A DNA stretch of 64,000 nt, taken from assembly GCA_031177985.1 (NCBI GenBank), contig JAPSJW010000001.1:1-64000 (forward strand). Reading direction: 5' to 3'. Position numbers and translations under genes: made by a program. The notes below the pieces were generated by a model. That model was given only the letters and a program-made list of their open reading frames with translations, was not told the DNA's origin and did no database searches. Below are positions 17,323 to 27,774 of this stretch, one piece after another. The DNA comes from Microbacteriaceae bacterium. GTDB lineage: Bacteria; Actinomycetota; Actinomycetes; Actinomycetales; Microbacteriaceae. Numbering within the stretch: the stretch's first letter is position 1; every line of letters begins with the position of its first letter.

Positions 17323-17897
17323 CGCGGCGCTCCGATCAGCGCCATGATTTCGGCGCGCTGCACAGGGTCGGTGAGGGAGCCGCGGCTCGCGACGGTCACC
17401 GTCGAGCTGCCGGCCTGCCGTACGCCGCGGGCGGTGACGCAGCCGTGCACGGCGTCGAGCACCACGAGCACCCCGGCAGGGGAGAGCCCGTCGTGCAGGG
17501 TGTCGGCGATCTCCTCGCCCAGCCGCTCCTGCAGCTGCGGGCGGGAAGCGAGGGTCTCGACGACCCGCGGCAGCTTGCCGAGCCCGACGATGCGCGCCCT
17601 CGGCACGTAGGCGACGTGCGCCACCCCGGTGAACGGCAGCAGGTGGTGCTCGCAGATGCTGCGGAAGGCGATGTCGCGCAGCAGCACGAGCTCACCCAGC
17701 TCCCCCGCGCCAGCGTCGAGGTCGTGGGCGTCGGCGAGATGCTCCGCAGCATCCTCGTCGAGCCCTGCGAAGAACTCCGTGTACGCCTGGGCGATCCGCT
17801 GCGGCGTCGTCGCGAGGCCCGGACGCGCCGGATCCTCGCCGATGGCGGAGAGGATCTCGGAGACCGCGGCCTCGATGCGCGCTGTGTCGATGGGCAC
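17319..17897 (-). CDS. folE: GTP cyclohydrolase I
   Basis: This is the first committed enzyme of folate synthesis; it converts GTP to dihydroneopterin triphosphate. The 192-residue protein has the zinc-binding CEHHLLPFTGVAHVAYVPR and VVETLASRPQLQERLGEEIAD motifs and the second zinc Cys in VHGCVTARGV. The GTG at 17897 (MPIDTARIEAAVSEIL) is preferred because the upstream frame is within ftsH and dissimilar. It starts 5 nt after the ftsH stop. Confidence 0.95.
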   Translation of the reverse strand: MPIDTARIEAAVSEILSAIGEDPARPGLATTPQRIAQAYTEFFAGLDEDAAEHLADAHDLDAGAGELGELVLLRDIAFRSICEHHLLPFTGVAHVAYVPRARIVGLGKLPRVVETLASRPQLQERLGEEIADTLHDGLSPAGVLVVLDAVHGCVTARGVRQAGSSTVTVASRGSLTDPVQRAEIMALIGAPR

Positions 17898-17902
17898 GGC
17901 GC

Positions 17903-19936
<2,034 letters not shown>

Positions 19937-20017
19937 CTACCCTTCGGAAATGTCCTCATAGGCTACCCTCGCCAGCCTGGGGGCCAGTCGAGTGTTTTCT
20001 GGAGGCGTAAAGGCGGC

Positions 20018-20569
20018 CTATTCGTACACGTGGGGCGCCAGCACCCCGATGCCGCGCAGGTTGCGGTACTTCTCCGCGAAGTCGAGGCCGTAGCCCACGA
20101 CGAACTCGTTCGGGATCTCGAAGCCGACGTACCTCACGTCGACCGCGACCTTCGCCGCCTCGGGCTTGCGCAGCAGGGTGCAGATCTCGACGGATGCGGC
20201 CCCGCGGCTCTCGAGGTTCGCCTTCAGCCACGACAGCGTCAGCCCCGAGTCGATGATGTCCTCCACGATGAGCACGTCCCTGCCCTGCAGGTCGGTGTCG
20301 AGGTCCTTGAGGATGCGCACGACGCCGCTCGAGCGGGTGCCCTTGCCGTAGGACGACACCGCCATCCAGTCCATCTCGACGTGGATGCGCAGCTCCCGCG
20401 CGAGGTCGGCCATCACCATGACCGCTCCGCGCAGCACCCCGACGAGCAGCGGGTTCTTGTCGCGGTAGTCGGCCTCGATGTCGCGCGCGAGCTCCGCCAT
20501 CTTGGCGTGGATCTCCTCCTCGGTGAGGAGCATTCTCGTGAGATCGCTGTCGACGTCGCGCGGTTCCAT
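20018..20569 (-). CDS. hpt: Hypoxanthine phosphoribosyltransferase
   Basis: HPRT salvages hypoxanthine and guanine with PRPP. The 183-residue protein shows LLVGVLRGAVMVMADLAREL, the flexible-loop VSSYG, and the PRPP-binding VLIVEDIIDSGLTL motif, followed by the base-binding region FVVGYGLDF. It sits 6 nt after tilS and 81 nt before ftsH, the conserved tilS-hpt-ftsH order found across Firmicutes and actinobacteria. Confidence 0.96.
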   Translation of the reverse strand: MEPRDVDSDLTRMLLTEEEIHAKMAELARDIEADYRDKNPLLVGVLRGAVMVMADLARELRIHVEMDWMAVSSYGKGTRSSGVVRILKDLDTDLQGRDVLIVEDIIDSGLTLSWLKANLESRGAASVEICTLLRKPEAAKVAVDVRYVGFEIPNEFVVGYGLDFAEKYRNLRGIGVLAPHVYE

Positions 20570-20575
20570 CTCGTC

Positions 20576-21655
20576 CTAACGTTCGGTGGTCTCGCCCGAC
20601 GCGCGGGCCGTGAACAGGAGCAGGCCGTTGCTCCTCTCCACCCTAACGCCGGGCACATCGACCGGCCCCTGCCCGTGCCAGTCGGTCACGAGCCTCGCGA
20701 CCTCGAGGGTGTGGGTGCGGCTGAGCGACACGTCGAACTCGCTCGCCACGGCGAGTCGGATGAGGCGGTTCCGCAGCGCGGGCGGGTTGCTGGCGAGCGC
20801 GGCGATCGGCAGCGAGATGCCCGCCTCGGCGTGCTCGGCGAGCTCCTCGGCCACCTCCTCCGCGAAGTGGTCGAGCGCCTCGGAGTCCTCGCGCAGCTGC
20901 TCGGCCGTGCGCGCGAGCGCCTCGGCCACGCCGGGGCCGAGCTCCCGCTCGAGCACGGGCAGCACACTTCGGCGCACCCGCACGCGGGTGTAGGCCTCGT
21001 CGTCGTTGTGCGGATCGCGCCACGGCTCGAGCCCGGAGTCGGCGCAGAACGCCTCGGTCGTGGAGCGACGGATGCCGAGCAGCGGCCGCAGGTAGGCACC
21101 CGTGACCGGGGACATGCCCTGCAGGCTCGTGGCGCCGCTTCCCCGCGCGAGCCCGAGCAGCACCGTCTCGGCCTGGTCGTCGAGGGTGTGGCCGAGCAGC
21201 ACCTTCGCCGCCCCGGTCTCCGCGCGTGCCGCCTCGAGTGCGGCGTACCGGGCTTCGCGCGCGGCGGCCTCTGGGCCACCTGCCGCACCCACCTCGACCC
21301 TCGTCACCAGCACCGGGTCGAGGCCGAGCCGGCGTGCGGCGTCCGCCGCCGCCTGCGCGATGGCGGCCGACCCCTCCTGCAGGCCGTGGTCGACGACGAT
21401 CGCGCCGGCGCGCATCCGCTGTCTCGGTGCCTCGAAGCCGGTCGCCGCCGCGAGCGCGAGGGAGTCGGGCCCGCCGCTCAGCGCCACCAGCACGAGCGGC
21501 GTCGGAAACTCAGGAGAACCGGTGCCTTCATGCCCCGCGGGGGATGCTGCTGCGACCGGATCTCCTGAGTTTCCGACGTGCGCGGCGAGGGCGGTGCGCA
21601 CGGCCCGCCGCACGTCCGCGATCGCGGGGGTCAGTCTCGGGCGCTCGGGCGGCAT
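20576..21655 (-). CDS. tilS: tRNA(Ile)-lysidine synthetase
   Basis: TilS modifies C34 of tRNA-Ile(CAU) to lysidine so that AUA is read as Ile. The 359-residue protein contains the N-type ATP pyrophosphatase P-loop VALSGGPDSLAL and the second motif KVLLGHTLDDQAETVL. The C-terminal part is shorter than in E. coli, as is usual in actinobacteria. It diverges from ppa across a 67-nt gap with the palindrome ATAACGTTAT, which may hold both -10 regions. Confidence 0.93.
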   Translation of the reverse strand: MPPERPRLTPAIADVRRAVRTALAAHVGNSGDPVAAASPAGHEGTGSPEFPTPLVLVALSGGPDSLALAAATGFEAPRQRMRAGAIVVDHGLQEGSAAIAQAAADAARRLGLDPVLVTRVEVGAAGGPEAAAREARYAALEAARAETGAAKVLLGHTLDDQAETVLLGLARGSGATSLQGMSPVTGAYLRPLLGIRRSTTEAFCADSGLEPWRDPHNDDEAYTRVRVRRSVLPVLERELGPGVAEALARTAEQLREDSEALDHFAEEVAEELAEHAEAGISLPIAALASNPPALRNRLIRLAVASEFDVSLSRTHTLEVARLVTDWHGQGPVDVPGVRVERSNGLLLFTARASGETTER

Positions 21656-21722
21656 CCGATAACGTTATTGCAGCCGTTCGGGCGAGCGAATGCCGCGTCG
21701 GCCGCAGAACTCAAGGAGCGTG

Positions 21723-22214
21723 ATGGGCAACTACGACGTCGTGATCGAGATCCCCAAGGGGAGCCGCAACAAGTACGAGGTCGACCACGAGACCGGACGA
21801 GTGTTCCTCGACCGCGTGCTCTTCACCCAGTTCGTGTACCCCACCGAGTACGGCTTCTTCGAGAACACGCTCGGCCTCGACGGCGACCCGGTCGACGCGC
21901 TCGTGCTGCTCGAATACCCCACCTTCCCCGGCGTGGGCATCAAGGTGCGCCCCATCGGCGTCTTCAACATGACGGATGAGGCGGGCAGCGACGCCAAGGT
22001 GCTGTGCGTGCCCTACAAGGACCCGCGCTGGTCGCACATCCAGGACCTCTCCGACGTGCCCGAGCACATCCGCAAGGAGATCGAGCACTTCTTCGAGCGT
22101 TACAAGGACCTCGAGCCCGGCAAGTGGGTCAAAACCGAGGGCTGGGGCGACGCCGCCGAGGCCGAGGCGATCGTGCAGGCCGGCTTCGAGAAGTACCAGG
22201 CCGAGGGGCACTGA
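21723..22214 (+). CDS. ppa: Inorganic pyrophosphatase
   Basis: Family I PPase hydrolyses pyrophosphate and drives biosynthesis. The 163-residue protein has [38 protein letters not shown] (the active-site aspartates), and VPYKDPRW. The ATG at 21723 has AAGGAG 4 nt upstream; an upstream ATG at 21690 would add residues unlike the family. A double hairpin follows the stop. Confidence 0.96.
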   Translation: MGNYDVVIEIPKGSRNKYEVDHETGRVFLDRVLFTQFVYPTEYGFFENTLGLDGDPVDALVLLEYPTFPGVGIKVRPIGVFNMTDEAGSDAKVLCVPYKDPRWSHIQDLSDVPEHIRKEIEHFFERYKDLEPGKWVKTEGWGDAAEAEAIVQAGFEKYQAEGH

Positions 22215-22230
22215 CCCTTCTTCTCACGCG

Positions 22231-22275
22231 ATCGGCGCCGCTCCTCCGGGGTGGCGCCGATCCCCGTTTCGGGGG
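22231..22275 (+). terminator. Double-hairpin terminator after ppa
   Basis: A perfect 9-bp inverted repeat ATCGGCGCC (22231-22239)/GGCGCCGAT (22253-22261) is followed directly by CCCCGTTTCGGGG (22263-22275). There is no U-tract, as is usual for actinobacterial terminators. It is placed between the stop of ppa and the stop of the convergent M23 gene. A bidirectional role is possible. Confidence 0.6.
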
Positions 22276-22381
22276 CCCCGCCCGGCACGGCTGCCGAGTG
22301 GACGCAGATCGTCGCTCCCGGGTGAGGAGAAGCGACGTTATGGGTCCAGTCGCGGTGCTTCCGGGCGGAAGGTTCCGGCGC

Positions 22382-23713
22382 TCAGATCGGCACGCCCTGG
22401 CCCCGCATGAACGGGATGGGGTCGGTCTGGATGCCGTTGACGCGCACCTCGAAGTGGAGGTGGCAGCCGGTCGAGGCGCCGGTGGTGCCGACGTAGGCGA
22501 TCACCTGGCCGACCGAGACGCCCTGCCCGTGCCCGACGGCGATGCCGCCCGGGCTGATGTGGGCGTAGGCCGTCTGCACGCCGCCGCCGTGGTCGATCAT
22601 GACGAAGTTGCCGTAGGTGCCGTACCAGCCGGCGTACGTGACGGTGCCGTTGTGGGCCGCGCGGATCGGGGCGCCGCAGCCTGCACCGATGTCCGTGCCG
22701 CCGTGCAGGCGCCAGGTGTACTGGGTGGGGTGGAAGCGCATGCCGAAGCCGCTGGTGATGCCTCCGGCGGCGGGCCATGCCCATCCGTTCGTGACGTTGC
22801 CGGGGTTGCCCCCGCCGCCACCGCCGGTGTTCCCTCCGCCGCCGCTGCTGGGCGGGGGCTGGTTGGCGGCCTGCTCGCGGGCGATGCGCTCCGCCTCGAG
22901 ACGGCGGCGCTCCTCCTCGAGGCGCTGCCGCTCACGCTCGCCGGCCTCGTAGTCGGCCTGCGTCGCGGCGCGCTTCTCCTCGAGCACCTCGATCTGGGCT
23001 TCGAGCACGGCCTGGTTGTCGAGCTGCTCCTCGAGTGCGGCCTCTGCGGCGGTCGCCGCCTCCTGCGCCTCGATCATCGCCTGCTCGGCCTCGATCTTGA
23101 GCTGCTCGCGCAGCTCGGTGGCGAGGTCGGCCTGCTCGCCCAGCGACACGGCGGTGTTCCGCTTCTGAATCGCCTGGACGTAGACCTCGCTCGACTTCTC
23201 GCTGAGCTTCTCGTTGATGCCGAGCGAGTCGAGCAGGTCTTCGGCGTTCTCACCGTCGACGAGCAGCTCGAGCGTCGGGTCGAGCCCGCCGTTGCGCACG
23301 AACTGCGAGACGACGACGGATGCCTGATCCTCGGCTGCGTCGGCTTCGGCCTCGGCCGTCTCGGCCTGAGTCCTCAGCTCCTGCGCGCGGAGCGCGGCCT
23401 CCTGGTACGCCATGTCGGCGTCCGCGAAGGCGGAGCCCTTCTCCTCGGCGATCCGCTGGGTCTCGGCGACCTGGTCCTTGAGCTGGGCGAGGAGGTTGCG
23501 CAGCTCCTCCATCTTCGCCTTGGCGGCGCTCTCGTTGCGCTGAGCGGCCTCGACCTCGGCCCAGGTGGGGTAGTCGGCGGCGAAAGCGGGGGATTCGGCG
23601 GTGCCGAGGATGGCCGTCGTGAACGCGGTCGCGAGGACGGCGACGGATGCGGCGAACCGCATCGTGCGTCTCCGAACGCGCGCACGCCTGCTGGTCTTGT
23701 CGGCTGTCGCCAC
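22382..23713 (-). CDS. Secreted M23 (LytM) peptidase with coiled-coil region
   Basis: The 443-residue protein begins with a basic, secretory signal (RRRTMRFAASVAVLATAF, predicted cut near AFA-ADYP). About 230 residues of coiled coil follow, rich in Glu/Ala/Gln. A Gly/Asn/Pro linker precedes a C-terminal LytM domain with the zinc-binding HGGTDIGAG region and the HxH site in CHLHFEVRVNG. This is the EnvC/NlpD/RipC-like architecture that links division or growth to peptidoglycan hydrolysis. The GTG at 23713 has GGGGAG 4 nt upstream. A TTG 93 nt further is possible but adds no signal-like residues. The 247-nt leader has hairpins. Confidence 0.9.
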   Translation of the reverse strand: MATADKTSRRARVRRRTMRFAASVAVLATAFTTAILGTAESPAFAADYPTWAEVEAAQRNESAAKAKMEELRNLLAQLKDQVAETQRIAEEKGSAFADADMAYQEAALRAQELRTQAETAEAEADAAEDQASVVVSQFVRNGGLDPTLELLVDGENAEDLLDSLGINEKLSEKSSEVYVQAIQKRNTAVSLGEQADLATELREQLKIEAEQAMIEAQEAATAAEAALEEQLDNQAVLEAQIEVLEEKRAATQADYEAGERERQRLEEERRRLEAERIAREQAANQPPPSSGGGGNTGGGGGGNPGNVTNGWAWPAAGGITSGFGMRFHPTQYTWRLHGGTDIGAGCGAPIRAAHNGTVTYAGWYGTYGNFVMIDHGGGVQTAYAHISPGGIAVGHGQGVSVGQVIAYVGTTGASTGCHLHFEVRVNGIQTDPIPFMRGQGVPI

Positions 23714-23940
23714 TTTCTCCCCGCCCGTCGTGGTGACTCCATCAACGCCAGTCACACAGACAACATCGATCACAATAGCAACGGATGCCCGTTTTGCCTC
23801 CCCCAATGCGGGGGAGATTCCAGCGATCGAGCCGACGCTAACCGGGCAGACGGCATCCGCAGCGCTTCTTCGCGGACTGTCGCCGCATCCGCCGGTTTGG
23901 CGAAACCGCCTGTCGTTGCGTATGCTTTTCCCTCGGTTGC
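23714..23940 (-). promoter_or_regulatory. Long hairpin-bearing leader of the M23 gene
   Basis: This 227-nt stretch before the M23 start contains two clear dyads in the transcript direction. One is the 16-nt CGGTTTCGCCAAACCG (23893-23908), the other CTCCCC...GGGGAG (23798-23816, loop CGCATTG). Cell-wall hydrolase leaders in actinobacteria are often riboswitch-controlled, but the c-di-AMP (ydaO) consensus core was not seen. It may still be a regulated leader. No ORF with a ribosome site is visible here apart from the upstream TTG extension. Confidence 0.4.
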
Positions 23941-23960
23941 TATGAAGTCCTGGACTTCAC

Positions 23961-24033
23961 GGCCCCATCGTTTAGTGGCCTAGGACACCGCCCTTTCACG
24001 GCGGCAGCACGGGTTCGAATCCCGTTGGGGTCA
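23961..24033 (+). tRNA. tRNA-Glu (anticodon TTC)
   Basis: A 73-nt cloverleaf can be drawn. The acceptor stem GGCCCCA pairs with TGGGGTC, the D arm follows, and the anticodon loop reads CTTTCAC with anticodon TTC. The T arm contains GGGTTCGAATCCC. CCA is not encoded. The discriminator base is A. It is the first of a cluster of three tRNA genes. Confidence 0.95.
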
Positions 24034-24057
24034 CGCGACACACAATTGAATACGCAA

Positions 24058-24131
24058 GGCCCTGTAGCGCAGTTGGTTAGCGTGCCGCCCTGTCACGGCG
24101 GAGGTCGCGGGTTCAAGTCCCGTCAGGGTCG
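24058..24131 (+). tRNA. tRNA-Asp (anticodon GTC)
   Basis: The 74-nt gene has an acceptor stem GGCCCTG/CAGGGTC with one G-T pair, discriminator G, D arm AGCGCAGTTGGTTAGCG, anticodon loop CTGTCAC and T arm GGGTTCAAGTCCC. CCA is not encoded. It lies 24 nt after tRNA-Glu and may be processed from the same transcript. A weak hairpin (GAGCCTCTTC/GAGGGGCTC) follows at about 24141-24165. Confidence 0.95.
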
Positions 24132-24192
24132 CTTCGTGAGGAGCCTCTTCGAATAGGAGGGGCTCTTCGCGTAGGAGCGGTCAGCCGCTTCC

Positions 24193-24268
24193 GGCTCTGT
24201 AGCTCAGTTGGTAGAGCGCACGACTGAAAATCGTGAGGTCACGGGATCGACGCCCGTCGGAGCCACCA
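24193..24268 (+). tRNA. tRNA-Phe (anticodon GAA)
   Basis: The 76-nt gene has acceptor GGCTCTG/CGGAGCC, D arm AGCTCAGTTGGTAGAGC, anticodon loop CTGAAAA and T arm CGGGATCGACGCCCG. Unlike the two tRNA genes upstream, it encodes CCA at its 3' end (24266-24268). It follows tRNA-Asp by 61 nt and is closed by a strong hairpin. Confidence 0.95.
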
Positions 24269-24271
24269 TCC

Positions 24272-24297
24272 GAAGCCCCGCCTCGTGCGGGGCTTCT
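24272..24297. terminator. Terminator after the tRNA cluster (bidirectional)
   Basis: The hairpin GAAGCCCCGC (24272-24281) with GCGGGGCTTC (24287-24296) has a 5-nt loop and is followed by TTCGTT. It ends the tRNA transcript. On the other strand it follows the stop of the convergent membrane-protein gene and could stop that transcript too. Confidence 0.75.
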
Positions 24298-24315
24298 TCG
24301 TTCCGGGCGGCGCCG

Positions 24316-24945
24316 TCAGCGCGTCAGCCGCGTGTCCGAGTCCTCCGGGGCGTGCGGCGCCGCTGAGGAGCGCCCCGCCGCGAGTAGGACGTGCAGGCCG
24401 AACGCCGCCCACACGGCACCGACGGGCAGACCCAGCAGCACGCGTTCGTCCTGCACGTTGACGACGAGGGATGCCAACGCGGCCACGATGAACAGCGCCG
24501 GCAGCCATCGGCCGGCTCTCTCGCCCAGCATCCCGATCCCCGCGACCAGGGTTCCGAGCACCGGGACGATCCTCCCGAGGGTGTCGGAGTCGTGGAGCCA
24601 CCAGAGAACAGCGCCGTCCGAGGAGCCTCGGTTGACGATGAGCCCGAAGGTGAGCAGTGCCGCGCCGACGATGAGCAGCACGAGAGAGGCCAGCCGGAGA
24701 GGCCGTCGACGACCCTCCTGCCGGGAGGCGGTCGCGACGCTCAGCGCGAGCAGCAGAACCGAGACGAGCAGCACCCACGCGATGTCCTCGCTCTCGCGGT
24801 GGCGACGAACCCCGTCGAAGCAGGCCTCGCCCACGCATCCCAGAGGACGCACCGCGAGAAGGAGGGTGTGCACCATCCAGAGGGATCCGCCGAGGATCGC
24901 GCTGAGCCCGCTCAGCGTTGCAGGCAGTCGGTGAAGAGGCCGCAT
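24316..24945 (-). CDS. Multi-pass membrane protein, unknown family
   Basis: The frame encodes 209 residues from the ATG at 24945, or 226 with an upstream start whose extra residues are Arg-rich and not convincing. About six hydrophobic helices are visible (for example LSAILGGSLWMVHTLLLAV and VLLVSVLLLALSVATAS). An outer loop has two cysteines (GCVGEACFDGV) that could form a disulfide. I do not recognise the family. It is a single gene between the tRNA terminator and a region with a large palindrome. Confidence 0.65.
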   Translation of the reverse strand: MRPLHRLPATLSGLSAILGGSLWMVHTLLLAVRPLGCVGEACFDGVRRHRESEDIAWVLLVSVLLLALSVATASRQEGRRRPLRLASLVLLIVGAALLTFGLIVNRGSSDGAVLWWLHDSDTLGRIVPVLGTLVAGIGMLGERAGRWLPALFIVAALASLVVNVQDERVLLGLPVGAVWAAFGLHVLLAAGRSSAAPHAPEDSDTRLTR

Positions 24946-25081
24946 ACACCGATCATGGCGTCGACGCCGCCGTCTTTCGACATCGCGCGCGGGCATCCGT
25001 CGGCCGCGTCGATGCCATCGCCCAGCGCCGTCTCCGAGTGTGCGGCTCTTCGTCGACGATTCGGCTGGATGTCACCCCGGC

Positions 25082-25110
25082 CCGTTGACGAATCCCCGAT
25101 TCGTCAACGG
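25082..25110. repeat. Perfect 13-bp-arm palindrome, copy 1 of a dispersed intergenic repeat
   Basis: The left arm CCGTTGACGAATC (25082-25094) is exactly complementary to the right arm GATTCGTCAACGG (25098-25110), with a 3-nt CCC loop. It is in the 228-nt gap between two minus-strand membrane-protein genes, and no gene is seen in that gap. A second copy, 25 of 28 bases identical, lies at 29696-29723. The symmetry fits a REP-like element, a terminator, or a regulator site. Confidence 0.7.
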
Positions 25111-25173
25111 AACGGGCGAGCGTCACGGCCTGCAGACCATCCGCAGCTCGAGTGCCGAGTCCTCACCCTCGGT

Positions 25174-25770
25174 TCAGGCGATCGCAGCCCTGAGGTCATC
25201 GCCGATGCGGGGCGGATGGGCCAGGAGTTCGAGCGCTCCCTCCCTGGTCGCATACTCGGGGAAGAGCACCGAGCTGAACTTGCCCTTCGGGTCGTACTTG
25301 TCCCGCGGCATCTCGATCGCCGACGCCTCCACGACCTGCGCGAGCGCCCGTCGTCCGCGCTCATCTGTGGCCGGTCCCTTCGACGACGCGATGATCGCTG
25401 AGACCTTGAGGCGATCAGCCTGCAGGATCAGCAGGATGTTCTTCCGCTTCGCCGGATCCACATGGTCGGCGATCAGGCGTGCGCGGTCGAACTCCTCGAA
25501 CCGGGCCGTGCGCCCTCCTTGCTGGACGACCTTCTCCTCCAGACGAACCTCTGCAGGCCTCCAGCGGGACGCGAGCACGAGCGTCACGACGAGCGCGAGG
25601 AGGATGCCGAGTGGAAGGCCGATGGCGAAACGGAGCCAGCGCGGCTGAAGCCAGATGAGGACGAGCTCGCTCAGCTGAACCGCGAACAGCGGGGCCCAGA
25701 TCCCCCACCTCGTCAGGGTGATCGCCCACCGTCGGCGGAGCGGCAGCTGGAACCGGACCGTCTCGCTCAT
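25174..25770 (-). CDS. Membrane protein with cytoplasmic domain, unknown
   Basis: The 198-residue protein starts at ATG 25770, with AGGGGG 9 nt upstream; a GTG at 25779 would add three residues. Two N-terminal hydrophobic helices (about residues 18-70) form a hairpin, and the C-terminal 130 residues are soluble. They contain charged and beta-rich stretches (LEEKVVQQGGRTARFEEFDRA, here up to the twentieth residue only) and a KGKFSSVLFPEYATREGALE segment. The layout recalls DUF-type proteins with a PH-like soluble part, but I cannot name it. It is preceded by the two-component operon on the same strand. Confidence 0.65.
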   Translation of the reverse strand: MSETVRFQLPLRRRWAITLTRWGIWAPLFAVQLSELVLIWLQPRWLRFAIGLPLGILLALVVTLVLASRWRPAEVRLEEKVVQQGGRTARFEEFDRARLIADHVDPAKRKNILLILQADRLKVSAIIASSKGPATDERGRRALAQVVEASAIEMPRDKYDPKGKFSSVLFPEYATREGALELLAHPPRIGDDLRAAIA

Positions 25771-25847
25771 CGACGTCACCCCCCTAGGCGACGATGACGT
25801 AACCGAGTGATCATCGGCAAGGCATTGCGAGACCAGCCCCCAACCCC

Positions 25848-26516
25848 CTACTCCGCCCGCACCACCCCGAGCCGGTACGCGAGGATCACCGCCTGCACCC
25901 GATCGCGCAGGCCGAGCTTCAGCAGGATGCGCCCCACGTGCGTCTTGACGGTCGACTCGCTGAGGTAGAGCGAGGCCGCGATCTCGCCGTTCGTCGCCCC
26001 CTCGCCGATGAGCTGGAACACGTCGCGCTCGCGGGCGGTGAGCGGGGCGAGCGCGTCGGCGGCCTCGGGGCGGCGGTCGGCGGCGAGGTGCGGGGCGGCG
26101 AGCTCGAGCAGCTTCGCTGTGATGCGCGGCGCGACGACGGCGTCGCCGCGGGCGACCGAACGGATGGCGTCGAGCAGCTCCGCAGGCCGGGTGTCCTTGA
26201 GCAGGAACCCGCTCGCCCCCGCCCGCAGGGCACCGAAGGCGTACTCGTCGAGGTCGTACGTCGTGAGCACGAGCACCTTCGTGTCGGGAACCATCGTCGT
26301 GATCCGGGCGGTCGCCTCGATGCCGTCGACGCCAGGCATCCGCACGTCCATGAGCACCACGTCGGGGGTGTGCCTGGTCGCGAGTTGCAGCGCCTCGGCG
26401 CCGTCGCCCGCCTCGCCGACCACCTCGATGCCCGGCTCGGCCTCGAGCACCATGCGGAAGCCCATCCGCACGAGTGCCTGATCGTCGACGAGCAGAACGC
26501 GCACCGCGTCGGTCAT
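25848..26516 (-). CDS. LuxR/NarL-type response regulator
   Basis: The 222-residue protein has a receiver domain with phosphoacceptor Asp57 (VVLMDVRMPGVDG) and the conserved Lys of GFLLKDTRP. The C-terminal LuxR-type domain is LTARERDVFQLIGEGATNGE onward. The ATG at 26516 overlaps the kinase stop by ATGA. It is the last gene of an ABC transporter/two-component operon, so its likely targets include the exporter. Confidence 0.92.
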   Translation of the reverse strand: MTDAVRVLLVDDQALVRMGFRMVLEAEPGIEVVGEAGDGAEALQLATRHTPDVVLMDVRMPGVDGIEATARITTMVPDTKVLVLTTYDLDEYAFGALRAGASGFLLKDTRPAELLDAIRSVARGDAVVAPRITAKLLELAAPHLAADRRPEAADALAPLTARERDVFQLIGEGATNGEIAASLYLSESTVKTHVGRILLKLGLRDRVQAVILAYRLGVVRAE

Positions 26517-27697
26517 GACTTCTCCTTCCGGTGCAGCACGACCCGCACCCGCCAGCCGCGTCGCTCCCGCGGGCCCGCCTCGGCGGTGCCGTCGTAGAGG
26601 GCGGCGCGCTCCCGCATGCCGAGCAGTCCCCGGCCTCCGTCGACGAGCACCGCTGCGCGGCCGTCGTCCTCGACGAGCACCGAGACGACGTCCTGCGTCC
26701 ACTCGATGCGCACCGTCACCTCGGTGACGTCGGCGCCGTGCCGCAGCACGTTCGTGAGCGACTCCTGCACGATGCGGTACACCGTCAGCTCGAGGGCAGG
26801 GTCGGTGCCCGATTCGCCGGTGACCTCCAGGGTCACGGGGAGACCGGCTCGCGCGAACTCGGCGACCAGCGTCGGCAGGTCCTCGGCGCGCGGTTGCGGC
26901 GTGCGCGCATCCGTCGACCCTGGGGTGCGCACCGCGGCGAGCAGCCGGCGCACCTCGCCGAGGGTGCGGCGCCCGGTCTCGGCGACGGCGACCATCGCCT
27001 CCTTCGAGCGGTCGCGGTCGGGGGTGGCGGCGGCGCCCTCTGCGAGCGCGATCATCACCGACAGGCTGTGCGCGATGACGTCGTGCATCTCGCGCGCGAT
27101 GCGCTCGCGCTCCTGCGCGGAGGCGATCTCGGCCTGCTGGTCGCGCTCGCGGGCGAGCTGGGCTGCGCGGTCGAGGAGCGCCGCGACGTAGCGCTTGCGT
27201 CCTCCGACGTTGGTGCCCAGCAGGGTCGCGATGAGCATGAGAACGATCCACGGGATCGAGAGGTTCAGCCAGAGCACCGGACCCGAGAGGATCGGGGTGA
27301 GATTGCTTTCCGATTCGAACAGCACCTCGACGAGCCCGGTGATCATGCCGACCACCGACCCGATGGCGAAGGCGAGCCACGCGGCCCTGGATGAGCGGTA
27401 CACCCCCAGCGCGTACACCGTGAGCAGTACGCCGATCGACTCGAGCGGCGAGTTGACGAAGGCGGAGATGAGGAAGAGCACGCACATGGTGCCGAACGCG
27501 ATCCACGGGCGCACGCGCCGCAGCAGCACCGCGCCGACGCCGATCACGCCGAGCGGAAGGATCGCCTCGAGGGGCGGCAACGGCGCCTCGACCTCGGGGA
27601 TGGCGTACAGCACGAGCCCCAGGACGAGCATCAGCAGGTAGAACCCGGCGACGAGTCCGTCGGTCACCCACGGATGCGACTGCAGGTAGCGACGCAT
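26513..27697 (-). CDS. Sensor histidine kinase, DesK/NarX-like
   Basis: The 394-residue protein has about five N-terminal membrane helices (residues 12-160), then HisKA_3 with the phosphoacceptor in ERIAREMHDVIAHSLSVMI and a HATPase_c domain with the G box GGRGLLGMRERAALY. The ATG at 27697 is the first in-frame ATG after the permease gene; no strong Shine-Dalgarno sequence is visible, so the exact start is uncertain. It overlaps the regulator gene by ATGA and follows the ABC permease, a layout known from antibiotic-sensing exporters. Confidence 0.88.
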   Translation of the reverse strand: MRRYLQSHPWVTDGLVAGFYLLMLVLGLVLYAIPEVEAPLPPLEAILPLGVIGVGAVLLRRVRPWIAFGTMCVLFLISAFVNSPLESIGVLLTVYALGVYRSSRAAWLAFAIGSVVGMITGLVEVLFESESNLTPILSGPVLWLNLSIPWIVLMLIATLLGTNVGGRKRYVAALLDRAAQLARERDQQAEIASAQERERIAREMHDVIAHSLSVMIALAEGAAATPDRDRSKEAMVAVAETGRRTLGEVRRLLAAVRTPGSTDARTPQPRAEDLPTLVAEFARAGLPVTLEVTGESGTDPALELTVYRIVQESLTNVLRHGADVTEVTVRIEWTQDVVSVLVEDDGRAAVLVDGGRGLLGMRERAALYDGTAEAGPRERRGWRVRVVLHRKEKS

Positions 27698-27774
27698 CAC
27701 CCCGGGCGCCGACGGCAACGCGAGGTCGCCCGGCCCCGCCGAAGCGGGAGCGGGCGACCGGGGCGAGGGCTGGA

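Noticed and set aside
23714..23940. c-di-AMP (ydaO-type) riboswitch
   Set aside because: The typical conserved core segments were not seen by eye; only generic hairpins are present.
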